Position numbers and translations under genes: made by a program | Shown: piece after piece, positions 50,201 to 61,900 of the stretch | Position numbering within the stretch: position 1 is the first letter of the stretch | Layout: each line of letters opens with the position of its first letter | DNA from: Bugula neritina | Taxonomy: Eukaryota > Bryozoa > Gymnolaemata > Cheilostomatida > Bugulidae | NCBI GenBank assembly: GCA_964035545.1 | Contig: OZ037766.1 | Location: 9,061,722-9,125,721, forward strand | Direction of reading: 5' to 3' | DNA length: 64,000 nt | The notes under the pieces: generated by a model | Told to the model about the DNA's origin: nothing | Seen by the model: only the letters and a program-made list of their open reading frames with translations | Database searches by the model: none

Positions 50201-53200
50201 AGCTTTGCTGCTTGTGTTTCAACTTGTTGATAGTCTTGCATTGAACACTGTTGTAAGTAGCAGTAAACTATTGGAACTAGTTTCATAGAAATTGAAACAG
50301 CAATTTTTAATGAGCATAAAAAGAGTGTTAACTGCAAATCTATGGAGAGGTACTAAGTATACGGTCATAAGATTTAGACAAGGACAGGGAAAGTTCTAAA
50401 AATCGTCATTTAAATATTTCACTTTATACGTTTCATTATTGCTGTAGCTTTTTTATGAACAACAAAATCCACAAACTATAACTTGTAAATCTCAAAAATA
50501 TATATTTGTGTTTAAAGCCTTCTGCCACCTAGCAACACTTTTTGTATTAGTATTATTGATCTTACCAATACAGTATTTTATACATCATAAAAGTGTATTC
50601 TGCAATGTAGACATTCAGAAAACTGTCAAGTATGCATTGTAAACTTGTATCTGTTTACGTTGTGTTTGTGGGTGTTGGTGAATTTTTTTTTTCTAGACAC
50701 AATGTGTAACTTTAGTCTATTGTTTTTGAACTTTTCTCAAGTATATACCTAGGTTTGTTTCCCAGTGTGTCTAGATATAAGTACCTAGTCAAATATTTCT
50801 GTGTTCTATAAAACTGTATTATAAATTTGTTCAGGTGGCCACCTCTGTAGCTGCAAGAGGGTTAGATGTTAAAGAGTTAATATTAGTTGTTAACTATGAC
50901 TGTCCCAATCACTATGAAGATTATGTGCACAGATGTGGGTGAGTGAGCTAACTCACTGCTCCTGCTTTGTTTATTGTTTAATTTTAATTTTAATTGATTC
51001 TCTGTAATTACAACGCCAGTCTTTTTAAAATTGAATCTCATTTTTTTCAAACTCGTGTCGGTGTCAGTGTTTATTTATGGTTAAAATTTTTATATTTTGT
51101 TCCTAGAATTGTATGCACATGTAAATTTAGTTTCAGTTTCGAGTAACCCTCTAATGACGAGATAGTCAATTCTGTTTCACTGTAATAGTAGAAGGCTTTC
51201 TATTAGTTTCACTGCTCCTGACTAGTTTGCTAATGCCCCTCTTTTATTTACAGTCGCACAGGTCGAGCTGGGAACAAAGGAGTTGCCTACACATTTATTA
51301 CTCCTGAACAGAAGCGGCAGGCCGGAGATGTCATGAAGGCCTTCGAGTTGAGTCACACGCCTATACCTGATGATTTAAAGACATTGTGGGACAAATATGT
51401 TGAGGAAATGAAGGCGGTTAGTTGTAAAACATTATATTAGATTTATGGGATGTTGTTTTTTGCAAGCTTACATAGTTTTTTTTAAATTTAACACATCATG
51501 TAATGAAAAATCTACCCTATAGTTTATGGTGACTTCAAAAGATTTGTTGCAAATTTATTTACTTCCGATGTGCTTCCGCATTCATTTAAATAAAGAATGT
51601 TATATATATATATATATATATATTTAAATCCTAATTTCATGTCCCAATTTCCAGATTGGGATTGCTATCAAATAATTATGCAGTTCACTGTTTCTAGGAA
51701 GGCAAGACTGTGAAAGCTGGAGGGGGTGGTTTTGGTGGCCGAGGATTTAAATTTGATGAAACTGAGGCTAACATTGCCAGTGACAGGAAGAAGGTGCAAG
51801 CTGCAGCTCTCGGTATCACCCACGATGGCGGGGAAGATGAAGGACCTGCTGATGTGATTATTATATACTCTACTTTAACCTTTGCTGTTTAAATGTTAAC
51901 AGTGCAGCAGAATCACTGCATATTATCTTATAATCTAGAGACCTAAGTTCCATTATAAATCTCATTCATGCTTTTTATTGGCTATGGGTTGGTTCTGATC
52001 ACCAATGTTACAAGTAGAACGCCTTTCAAATCAGTATTTCCTTGTTTTCATAGTAGTGTGCGTTACTTAATTATAATGGTGTTTGGGATCCTTTTTTTAC
52101 AGTGTGTAAACACACAATGCGTTTGATAATGAACTTTCAAAAGATTACCAAAGTGCAAGAACTCTCTACATTTCTATGTCTGAGTGTGTGATGGCAACTG
52201 TAGTGTTGTTTGTCAATTGTTGTAGATTGATGAGCAGATCGAGACCATGTTTGCTAGTAAAAAGAGAGTAACCGATGTGGCTAAGGCAAACATGCCTATA
52301 GTTGCTGCAGGTTTGTTTCATTTGTGTAATTCATGAAAAATATAACCTATTAGAGTTTTGTGGTACTTTATGCAATAGCTAAATGTAAAAGTAATGATAG
52401 TATAAGGTTTTTAGGTTGTACTATCTACTTGCTGTTAGTTTTAGTCAATACTTATTATGTCACACTACTAGCCGAAGCGTATATTCTATCTAACAATAAT
52501 AAAGTTTATTCAATTAGATCTCCAAATTGGCTATTATCCATATTTTTTTATCATGCCTTATATTTCATAGTCACAATAAATGTTTCTATAGATGGAACAT
52601 ACTTTTGTAGGTACCCAAACACCTGCTCAGTCTCAAAATCTCAAAGCCTTAGAGGAAGCTCGCCTACGAGCCTCTACAGTTCACAGGGCTAGAAATATAG
52701 GCGCTGAGGCTACAGATATCACACAGCAAGCTGCAGCCGCTCTACTTAGAGGCGGTGCTTTACAAGCCCCTCAAGTTTCGGTAAATGCATTTGGCCTTCA
52801 CTTGAAAATTTACAATCAATTTATTAGTTTTTGGCTCTTTCACGTGAAATTTAACTGGCGGTTACAAATTTTTGTGTCAAAACTCGAACAAACATAACTT
52901 TATTTTATTTCAGTGGAAGATTAGCTAAGATTTACACCCTTCACTTCACCAAATAGCATAAATTAGCTCAACCTTATAGCACAGAGCACCAAGTTCAGTG
53001 CAGCTCGCAGTAACAGTAAAATATGTATTGACCGCCATTGTTTTCTCTGTTTAAGACGCGAACTATAGCCAATCAGATGGCTGAAAAGCTCAATGCTAAG
53101 CTGGGTTACACAGCTCGAGTGGAAGAGGAAGAAGAGGTCGTGGAAACAGTGACGAGATATGAAGAGGAGCTAGAGATCAATGATTTCCCTCAGACTTGCA

Positions 53201-53729
53201 GATGGCGAGTGACATCAAGGGTTAGTATAGATATTTTTATTTGTCTAGTGTTGTACTCCTACTTTCTATCTGGAATTAAGTTTATTGTTTTGTTGTTCCT
53301 TGAAATGTAGTTTTGCAATTAATTATGTTTTTAACATTTTTCAACATAGAAACAGATGCATAAACATTTGAAAATATTACCGAAGTACAATATTTTTTAT
53401 CGTAATGTAATATGATGGCAGTCAGTAATATCTCTTACTTTAGGTTAAAATCACTTTGAACTAGTAAGATGTTGTGTGGTTTGTTGTAGGATGCGTTGGC
53501 AAGTATAAGTGAGTACGCAGAGGCGGGCATTACTGTCAGGGGCACATATGTTTTACCTAACAAGGAGCCCCCAGCTGGTGAGCAAAAGCTCTACTTGGCC
53601 ATAGAAGCTACGTCCGAGTTGGCAGTACAGAAGGCTAAAGCTGAAATCACTAGACTGATAAAAGAGGAACTTGTCAGACTACAGAACTCTTACCAACCTA
53701 TTAACAAGAGCAGATATACTGTTGTTTGA
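44215..53729 (+). CDS. DDX46: DEAD-box RNA helicase DDX46 (Prp5)
   Basis: U2 snRNP-associated ATP-dependent helicase needed for pre-spliceosome assembly in the nucleus. 21 coding exons: 44215-44231, 44594-44797, 44937-45045, 45132-45233, 45316-45435, 45524-45571, 45681-45809, 46569-46734, 47080-47200, 47549-47724, 47885-48085, 48577-48824, 49176-49286, 49885-50001, 50835-50938, 51254-51416, 51698-51853, 52226-52310, 52611-52780, 53056-53220, 53490-53729; 2952 nt, 983 residues (human about 1031). Seen in order: an RS/RD-rich N-terminus (residues 1-110), an acidic linker, the Q motif ([11 protein letters not shown]), AKTGSGKT (about 366), [19 protein letters not shown] (about 479), SAT (about 510), [19 protein letters not shown] (about 654), a glycine patch [14 protein letters not shown] and the conserved C-terminus [19 protein letters not shown]. 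All phases close. The first coding exon has only 17 nt. A SINE sits in the intron 48086-48576. Confidence 0.96.
48169..48422 (-). mobile_element. tRNA-derived SINE with 17-bp target-site duplication
   Basis: The element is about 48186-48405 and lies on the minus strand. The tRNA-like head reads CCGTGGTCTAGGGGTTAGAG (box A side) and GGTTCGAGCC (box B), followed by a body with GGAAGAGCATCCAGTCATAA. The target duplication ATTCTGTAGTTAAAATA is intact at 48169-48185 and 48406-48422, which proves retroposition. The head and the GGAAGAGCATCC-type body recall V-SINEs, but the family is inferred from memory. It is inserted in a DDX46 intron, antisense to the gene. Confidence 0.85.
51600..51623. repeat. 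(TA)n microsatellite
   Basis: About 11 TA units in the DDX46 intron before exon 51698-51853. Confidence 0.9.
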
Positions 53730-53814
53730 AATACCCTTCATGTACAGATGACTTGTGATTTGCTGATATTCACTACCAACACATAGCAAATACTTTTCAC
53801 ACATTTGTTTTGTA

Positions 53815-53820
53815 AATAAA
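53815..53820 (+). promoter_or_regulatory. Candidate polyadenylation signal of DDX46
   Basis: AATAAA 86 bp after the DDX46 stop, followed by T-rich sequence. The Tc1 element inserted only 28 bp further on, inside the usual cleavage and downstream-element window. Confidence 0.7.
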
Positions 53821-53847
53821 AAATCATTCTCATTCTTTAGCTATATA

Positions 53848-55616
53848 CAGTGCTGTGAAAAAGTTTAAGGACGCTTGCAGAAATTTCTATGTATTTCTAT
53901 GTATTGTTTAATAGGCATTTCTTGGAAGTTCTTAGTATTTTCCTGCAAGTTCTATATATCAAAATGACCCTTAGAATGTGCACTACAATTTTCAGGTTAT
54001 AAATTTCTACTGCTATGATGTTTTCTACCTATTTTCAGGCTAACTATACAAGCAGCGAGGAAAGCGCAACTCCTGTGTTTTTATGTTTCCAAAGTTTATT
54101 GCTTCTGATAATCACAAAAGGCTAAACAGTGAAATTTTACTTTGTACATGACATCATGATACCATAAAGTATGACTTTCTTCCATGATTTGAAATCTGTC
54201 ATTTAGTTGTAAGCTTTTACATGGTGTCCACTTAGGTGCTGCGCATAGACAAAATGAGAGCTGTAAATCTTACTTCAGAAGCAAGGTTTGTAACAATTTT
54301 TTTTTTAACGAAGGTTATTCAGTTAGGAAAATATCTGAAAAGGTTGGCAAAGCAAAAACAGCTGTTTATCAAGTTATCAGGAATTTCATGGAGACTGGTA
54401 GTGTAGCAGATCGACCTGGAAGTGGACGACCAAGAATAAGCACACTCGGAGATGACAAGGTTTTCATTAGGGTCAGCAAGAAAAATCGCCATAAAACAAG
54501 TTCTGAGTTGGCAAAGAATGATCAGAATCGACAGGAACAACAGCTTCGACATCCCTGATAAGGTGAAGACTGCTGAGCAATGGTCTATGTGTCTGCAAAG
54601 CAAGAAGGAAGCCTCTACTAACCGAGAAGTAGCAAGAAAACCGGCTACGGTTTGGTCAAGGAGCATGGTAGTTAACAGTGAATGATTAGAAAAAAGTAAT
54701 TATTTCAAATAAATCTACATTTAATGTGAACAATCATGCTGGAAACTGTTTTGTTAGAAGATATCAGTATGAGAAAAATAACCCCTAATGTATTCTTACA
54801 ACAATTAAGCACCCTATCGGTGTTATGTTCTGGCTGGGGTTGTATAGCATCAAAAGGTGTAGGTCGACTCAGTAATTGCTCTAGAATGATGTTAATGCCC
54901 AAAAATATATAGAGAATCTCAATGCTAAACTTCTTCCAATCATAAAAAACTTCTTTTTAAATGGAATTAACGTATTTGAGGATGACAATGCACCATGCCA
55001 AATTGGGCAAAAACTGTTGAAGAGTGGATGAAAAAGCAGAGGGTCTCAACGCTTAACTGGCCAGCCTAATAAGAAATTCATGGTCAAGAATGGCTAAAAT
55101 AGTCTCTTCACAGAAGCCAACAACTAAGGTGACACTCATAGAGCCTGTAATTCATCAATAGGATCATGTTGTGACTGAAAACGAGTTGGAGAAGCTGTAC
55201 GAGTTGATGCCTCGTCGCTGCCAACTAGTGATTGAGAATAAAGGCTGGCCAACAAAACATTGATATACTAAAATTTAAAGCACTGTGTGTTGCAATGCTG
55301 CTATAATGTGTAGAACAAATTACATACAATATTTTTTTATGTTTCAAATAAAATATTCTGATATCCTACAGTACACACAAATTGTGAGAACGTTGAATAA
55401 TTCCCATATATGCATAGTATCTCATTATTTCACCCATATTTTGGAAGGAAGTGAAAAGAGACGCTAATGATTTAGGTAAATGAGATAAGGAGATCTTAAG
55501 GATCATTTTGATAGGCATCATGTCTATGGAAATGCTTTTGTTATGTCTTAAAATTAGCTTGGAATATTGCTGTTATGGAAAACAATGAGGCGTCCTTAAA
55601 CTTTTTCACAGCACTG
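53848..55616 (+). mobile_element. Tc1/mariner-family DNA transposon, full length but inactive
   Basis: The ends are exact inverse copies over 27 bp (starts CAGTGCTGTGAAAAAGTTTA) and are flanked by TA on both sides (53846-53847 and 55617-55618), the expected target duplication. A second inverted block about 115 bp inside each end (CAAAATGACCCTTA near 53960, its inverse near 55505) suggests long repeats with two transposase sites, as in IR/DR elements. Length 1769 bp, typical for the family. The interior encodes a broken transposase (separate entry). Confidence 0.95.
54255..55260 (+). pseudogene. Degenerate Tc1-type transposase
   Basis: In one frame the DNA-binding half is readable: SVRKISEKVGKAKTAVYQVI, then ETGSVADRPGSGRPRIST (the GRPR-type hook typical of Tc1), then TSSELAKND. 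Further on, in other frames, come VMFWLGL and FEDDNAPC, the latter corresponding to the second catalytic Asp block of Tc1 enzymes. Several stops and frame changes lie between these, so no active enzyme is made. Confidence 0.88.
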
Positions 55617-55618
55617 TA

Positions 55619-56173
55619 TCTCTTGTGTTGAAAAGTTTCTTTCATGATATATTGAAAATTGAGACTGCTAAATTTCAAGAGCAATTTATGAGTGATATAC
55701 TAATTGAATTACCTATAGCACATTTCTATTATTGCTGCTTAGTAGTTTATTCAGATTTTTTAAAATTCAGTAAGTGTTGATTGTCGAAGTGAATCAGGTT
55801 TAGCCACTGCTTCTGTCAAATATATAAGACAAAAGGGATATAAAAACACTGATTCTTTGACCCTGCTAAACTAAACAAGCGCCTGGTCAGCGAACTTGCC
55901 ACTGAAAAAATATATGCTCAACCTGTTTGTGGCAGATGTTTCAGGGCTTGTCCCTTCGTCAGCACAGAACAGCGTACCATGGCGCACACCTTCGCAATAG
56001 AAGAAACTTGTGTTTCTACTAAAGCGTATGCGAATCAGATAGCTCAAGTAACTATATTATGTCGCAGGAGGTACGTAGCCTTGCATAAATATTTTGTAGA
56101 GTTTTCTCTCCCTGAGTTTTTTGCCGTATTTTAAAGACCTTAGTACGCGCATCAACAATCCACATCGTGCAAC
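55619..56173. other. Upstream region of ATP synthase subunit g
   Basis: Unique AT-rich DNA, then a GC-richer stretch (55880-56170) leading to the start codon, the probable promoter and 5' UTR. It contains the hammerhead-like motif described separately. No coding sequence seen. Confidence 0.5.
55923..55972 (-). ncRNA. Hammerhead-ribozyme-like motif
   Basis: On the minus strand the core reads CTGACGA (55962-55956), a 4-bp stem II AGGG/CCCT with loop ACAAG, then GAAAC: the order C-U-G-A-N-G-A, stem II, G-A-A required of hammerheads. Outer segments CTGTT-C-TGTG and CACA-AACAG can pair over 9 bp with one bulge as stem I. Stem III would be minimal: GAAACATC in place of the GAAACGTC seen in retroelement hammerheads, a possible CpG decay. 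Probably a remnant of a Penelope-like or similar retroelement. Activity is doubtful because stem III and the stem I register are imperfect. Confidence 0.45.
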
Positions 56174-58150
56174 ATGGCTGCTATTGTAAGAGCCGGTACT
56201 AAACTTGGCGTTAGTAAGTTTATAAATTTAATAGATATGCAAACTTTGTAGCATTTGATCATAATAATGTACTGCGACTAATGTATTTTTCAAATAAAAT
56301 GGAGGTAGCAATATTACTAATACGTTCACTGTATTGTGTTATCTCGCTATTCAGTTAGTGTTTGACTTGGACTTGGAGTTAGAGTGTTGCTGTTAGTCAG
56401 TTGGGGTTAGCGTTACACTTACTGTTACTAGCAGACAACAGTGTTCGTGTTAGGAATAGGTCTCGGTTGCTGTTGGCCTTGGAGTATCACTAGACTTCTT
56501 CTGTTATTCATATTGATATTGAAAATGTGTAACAGTAACACTAACTCAAAACTGACTTAAACTGTAATCAGTAATGCCAATGGCTACCAGTACCAGTATC
56601 ACTGTGACTTAAAATTAATCTTATGAGTATGGCTATAACTTATAAGTAACTATGGGTATCAGTAGGATTATGATATACTGATACTCACTACGAGTATGAG
56701 TGTATGAGTATCACTATCAGTATCACTATGACTCAATCAGTCAATGTAATTGTATGAGTATGTCGTACTTTTACTTTTACTTTTAGTGAGTTAGTCCAAC
56801 TTTATTAGACTATCAGTATGAGTATGAGTATCACTATGGCTATCACTGTGACTTTTGTACTGACTATGTCTACGACTACTAGACCTAGTACTAACTACTG
56901 CTACTGTACTGCTACTACTACTACTAGTAGTAGTACTAGTAGCAGTATTAGTGGTAGTAGTAGCATTTGCAGTTCCATGTTCAACATAATCGACATCATG
57001 ATGTTGATATTTGCAGTCTGAGTCACTAGGTTTGTAAGAGTAAGGTTAGCCATTAGTGTAAACTAAAACATTAATAGCAAATGTCTAATGAGTATGGCTT
57101 AGACTATGAGCAAACTGAAACTTAATCTGTAAAAATCTAGTTTAGAACTAAGAATTACTGTTGCACTTACTTTTAGTAGCAGTAGCTCTAACAGCAATTC
57201 TGAACAAGCTGTACTTTTGTTTAGACTTCTAGTTTTACTTGAGTTAAAGTGGACTTTAAAGTTTAACTTCTAGTTTTAGTTTAGGCTGCAGCAGTGAGAA
57301 GCAGAGTAAAACTAGATGTAACTGGAAACGTTAGCCTTGCCTTTTGGACTTTACATTCTTTCTAAACTTCGTTCACAAATAATTATAGTAATAGTTATAT
57401 CTAATCTTACACTTCCAGTTTTAGTACTTACTGATCAGCGTAATAAATTAAAAGAGACCTAATTTTTAATATTTTTATCATTTTATTTTCAATTATTAAA
57501 TTTATTAATATGCTCATATTAATTTATTAAATTTAAGTAACTAATAAGTGAGTAACATTACGCCAATAACTTGAAGTTGCTACTAATAGTGATAGATATA
57601 ATATGAATGATAATGAATAAATAGTAATAGTGAATAAATGTCGGCATAAATATTTGAAATAAGAGTGATTTACGGGTTTTTTAGTCAGGAGTAAAAGCTG
57701 AGTAATGCATTGTGATTTTTTGCAGCTGTAGTAGAGGCAGCTAAGCCTCGATTAGCTAATGCATGGAAATACTCTAAAGTTGAACTGAGACCACCCGGAC
57801 CTAGTGAATGGGGTGCTGCTGCTGCAGAAGCTGGACAGTTTGTGAAATCTCTTACTACTGGAAAGTTTCTCCAACAGACAACCACAGTTAGTAATTCCCA
57901 ACTATTTACACCGAGTTTTACACATTGTTTTAAGAGTTAGGTTGAGTGCCTTTTAAAACCGTTATCATTGCTAATCATTTTTGTTGTGTACTTGATTATA
58001 GCAATAGATTAAATTTTGTGTAAATTTATTTTTCAGGAGGCAATGACTAATGCTGTAGTGATCGCAGATGTTGCATTTTGCTTTTTTATTGGTGAAGTCA
58101 TTGGCAGAAAGAGTTTGATAGGATACAACATTAAGGGAGCACACATGTGA
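56174..58150 (+). CDS. ATP5MG: ATP synthase subunit g, mitochondrial
   Basis: Small membrane subunit of mitochondrial F1Fo ATP synthase that helps dimerise the complex and curve cristae. Three coding exons: 56174-56213, 57726-57886, 58037-58150; 315 nt, 104 residues (human 103). Seen: a basic N-terminus MAAIVRAGTKLG; the conserved core AAKPRLANAWKYSKVELRPP and GPSEW; and one transmembrane helix near the end with the GxxxG motif in FIGEVIGRKSLIGY. The start ATG sits in a GC-richer context and gives the family's usual length. Intron 1 (1.5 kb) is filled by the TA-N type repeat tract. A polyadenylation signal follows at 58339. Confidence 0.95.
56330..57270. repeat. Degenerate TA-N tract 3 (intron 1 of ATP synthase g)
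   Basis: The clearest part is 56690-56950, with GTATGAGTATCACTATCAG and then ACTACTACTACTAGTAGTAG around an inversion point. The flanks are more diverged (GTTAGTCAGTTGGGGTTAGC, ACAGTAACACTAACTC). It is a somewhat GC-richer version of the tracts at 37650 and 42870. The 67-codon open frame 56818-57021 is a repeat artefact. Confidence 0.75.
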
Positions 58151-58999
58151 TAGACTTCTACTCAACATTGTCTTGGATTACCAATGTGTGTGACTGTTGA
58201 TGCTATGTGATCCTAATTTCTAGAATATTTTTTTAGTTGACTTTAGAGCATATTTTATTTATGTTCTATTTTCAATTACAAATGTATTGAATAATATTAC
58301 TGAAATATATTATATGATACACCTTGATTTATTAAGTGAATAAAATATAGCTTAAATTATGCAATTACCATATAAAAATATCTACAAAATACATTAGGCT
58401 AAAAGCTAAATTCATCAAGTAACTTTCTCAAATAGGTATGCTATGCTAACAAAACATTATCCAATGACAGCTTTAAATGAGGAGTTGTGTTCTCGCTAGC
58501 TTCAGCTTTATTTTTAAATTGATATTGGAAGCTGTTGACCACATTGATGATTCACAATTTATGAGTGAGTTTTCATACAAGCTGTATAGTATGAGTAATT
58601 GATATAGAAAGGCAATGAAGAATACTGATAGGCCACTTCTGTAAATAAGATGATCGGTGAAGTTTATCACTGCAGCATTTCCCCCAAAACAAGTGCTAGT
58701 ATTCTTGTGTGGACAGCCAAAATGTATCGCAAAGTTGATCCATGATGTATTGATGAGTGTCTATTTAGTATAACCTGCTGATATTTTATTCTGTAGAAAT
58801 GCAGCTCAAGCAATTTTATTGCTGTGTTTTGCAGCAGAACGCAAATTGTAAAATCCGCATTGGGAAACTTTTGCAAGCCTAGCGATAACATAGGACAGTC
58901 AAATTAGTGGTGCTTGAAGCTATAGAGGGGACATGTTCTAAAAAATTGCTGATGCTATAATTTACCTGCAAGCATAAAGCACTACTACTATAAATAATG
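58151..58999. other. Convergent 3' flanks of ATP5MG and KLHL2/3
   Basis: 850 bp between two tail-to-tail stops. AATAAA at 58339-58344 (+) fits ATP5MG. TTTATT at 58785-58790 or 58507-58512 could serve the minus-strand KLHL gene. A TTTATT at 58328 lies next to the ATP5MG signal. No coding sequence seen. Confidence 0.55.
58339..58344 (+). promoter_or_regulatory. Candidate polyadenylation signal of ATP5MG
   Basis: AATAAA 189 bp after the ATP5MG stop codon. Confidence 0.6.
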
Positions 59000-61900
59000 C
59001 TAACAATTTTTATCTACAACTGCTACGCCAGCATAACTTCTACCAGTTGTCATAACCATTGGCAGTAATGTCCAGGTATTAGATTTTGGGTCATAACTTT
59101 CTACAGAATTAAGGTTTGTTGATCCGTCATCTCCCCCAATAACATACAGCAGGCCACCATTAGCCACAACACCTGAAATAAGAAAATGCTTATACAATTT
59201 ATATTGTATTTGCAGCAAATTATATGATATAGAAACTAAGAAACCGGTAGCAGTTTGAACCCTTGCAGTAGCAAGGTGCTGCAAATTGCCCCACTAACAA
59301 CATACTATTTAGTATTGTCTTAGAGCTGATAGTTTTAACGGAATAAGCACTAACAAGGTACCTGCATTCCTACGACAGCAGTGCATATCTGCCACTTGTG
59401 TCCAAATGTTGAGCTCCGGATTCAAGACCTCGACACTTTTTCTTACTAACGGTCCATCATGGCCACCGATGGCATATAACAGACCATCCACAACACCAAC
59501 ACCTAGTAAACATTTCATATGAACTATATTTGCAACTTTACAAGAGGCTAATTACAAGTAGCTAGTTTAATAATCAGTGGGCTTGGCACTTGTCAAATTT
59601 ATTTGTAATTTAGCTCAAGATAATTTTACAATTAACAAATAACAGTAACTCCTGTTTGTTTAGAGTTATTTTCTCTGTGAAAATCTGACATTGTATCCAG
59701 CCACACTAAAGGCTTCAAAGTAACTGAACAATCAGCCCAGTACAATGCATGTGGTAATATACAAGAGCCTCTGATGTGTTTAAGCAAATTATATTCCAGT
59801 CAAAAGACTTGAAACAGACAAACTAACTAAGTAATATTACATGGAGTCATAGACAAACCTGCTCCACTACGTCTACAAGACATCTCAGCTACAGTGGCCC
59901 AGCTATCTTGTTTTGCATCATAACACTCTACAGATGCTAAGCAGTGACGAGAAGCACCATCATACCCGCCAACAGCATAGAGTAAATCTATAAACACAAT
60001 ACAAATGTGAAAATAAATGTTGTCAGAAAATTAATATATTGTTCCAATATTTCTAACTAAACAAAAGTTTGTCGGAATAAAGCATCTTTAATACGATTAC
60101 CACTACTAAAGCCTTGCTTATGCTGAGTTATGTGGTGCTGTGAGATTTATGTGAATCTTGGACTTACAGAAATATCTCATGTTTCTTCAAAGTCTCCAAC
60201 TCTATGAAAATCTCCAATGACAGGTTTTTTAAGCAGGCTAAGCACTGCGCCTCTCGCTATGTTGGTAAAATGGGTCCGGGGACTTTTACTTTGGCACAGG
60301 AGCAATTATAACATTACCAAAGGCCTGCAGTACTGAACCCATGACTTGTACCCCACTAGGCATGCGCTCTAATTACTAGGCCACAGCCTGATCCCTCTCA
60401 GACTTAATAGCAAACTATTTTTCATTTCATGTAAACAGCTATACTGACGGTAGCTTTTCAGGTTAGACATATCTGGTATAAAATGATCACATTAAATCAT
60501 GTCAGACAACTCAACTGCTGCTACCAGAGCATAAAGCTACAGTTGAGCAAATACTATGCATATTTTTAAGAATTCTAACTTGTAAAGATGTATATTTTCC
60601 CGATCCAATGATGCGGTGTCTTTTATAGCTCTATAGGAAACTAGCATACCGCAATGCCGGCCTCCATCAAACTTAATCTAAATTTATATATTATGCTCAC
60701 TGTTGCTAGTAGTTTGCTAGTAGTAGGAAACAAAGCTGTATTTTTGAACAATGAATGCTGATGGTTACAAAATAAAAATTATTTTCACCATTAAGCTAGA
60801 ATTCAATATTTGTATAACATAGCATTTGAAACACTTGTGCAATGTATGGTCACCAAAAAGCTTATTGAGGCATTAGGCTGATAAGCCTACCAATCTCACT
60901 CAATAGCAAAGTGCGGAATTAGATTCAATAAACTGCTAGCATTATGTAAAACAATTGATTCTGCTTTATATTTCCCATTACCTCTTACTACAGCAACTCC
61001 AACACTGCTTCTTCTTGTACTCATATTAGCAATAGTTCTCCACTCTTTAACCTCCGGATCATAACATTCTACGCTATTCAAACCTGTAAGAGCATAATTC
61101 ATTATGTATCAATATCTAGTATATTACAAACTTACGTTAGCTTCAAATCTCTCTAAATATTTCACTAAATTTTTTCTCAAAGTACTCATTTCTTATACCA
61201 ATTTATTTTTCTTACTCATCACATATATCTATAAAAAAAACTTCATGATGAACTTTGAAACTGTTTAACAAACTCATAAACACTATATGAATTTATAGTT
61301 TGTAATGAAGCTAAACTACCAATCTACAGTGAAACAACTAAAAAATTCAATGTTATCATTATAAGATGATGAATGGGAAACAGGCCAACACATACTCGAC
61401 CGCTAGTGACCAAACAAAAAAATTGTAATCATCTGTTGAATGAGATGAACCAGGGATATTCACTGAGCCAACATCTTCTAATGTATAAAAACTAGCTCAT
61501 TACTTCTCATTGATTAGATCATTAAAATTTTAGTTAGTAAATTTTAACATTACTTTTTTATGGTTTTGAAAATGAGATCTGCAGCACACAGCTTACAAAA
61601 CTTTTAACCTTGAAGTTTTGAGGGTCTTCAACCAACAGCATAACATAAAAGTATAATTATAATTTACTTCTGGTAATGACAGCCATTTAGTGGCATTTCT
61701 GGCAATTCTGGTAACATAAAATGCACAAAGAGCACTTGCGATGCGATACTATTTTTAAATGTTAAAAACGTTCAATTTTTTTAGTTAAATCAAAGTATTT
61801 ATGAAGTTAGAGCTACACTATAAAGACTATTATATAAACTTCTTGAGATTTTAAAAACTAGTATATTCTTAACGTTTAAAATTACAACAAATCAAAAATT

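Noticed and set aside
54319-54666. Minus-strand 115-codon open frame inside the Tc1 element
   Set aside because: Antisense of the transposase remnant; the + strand frame carries the recognisable DNA-binding motifs.
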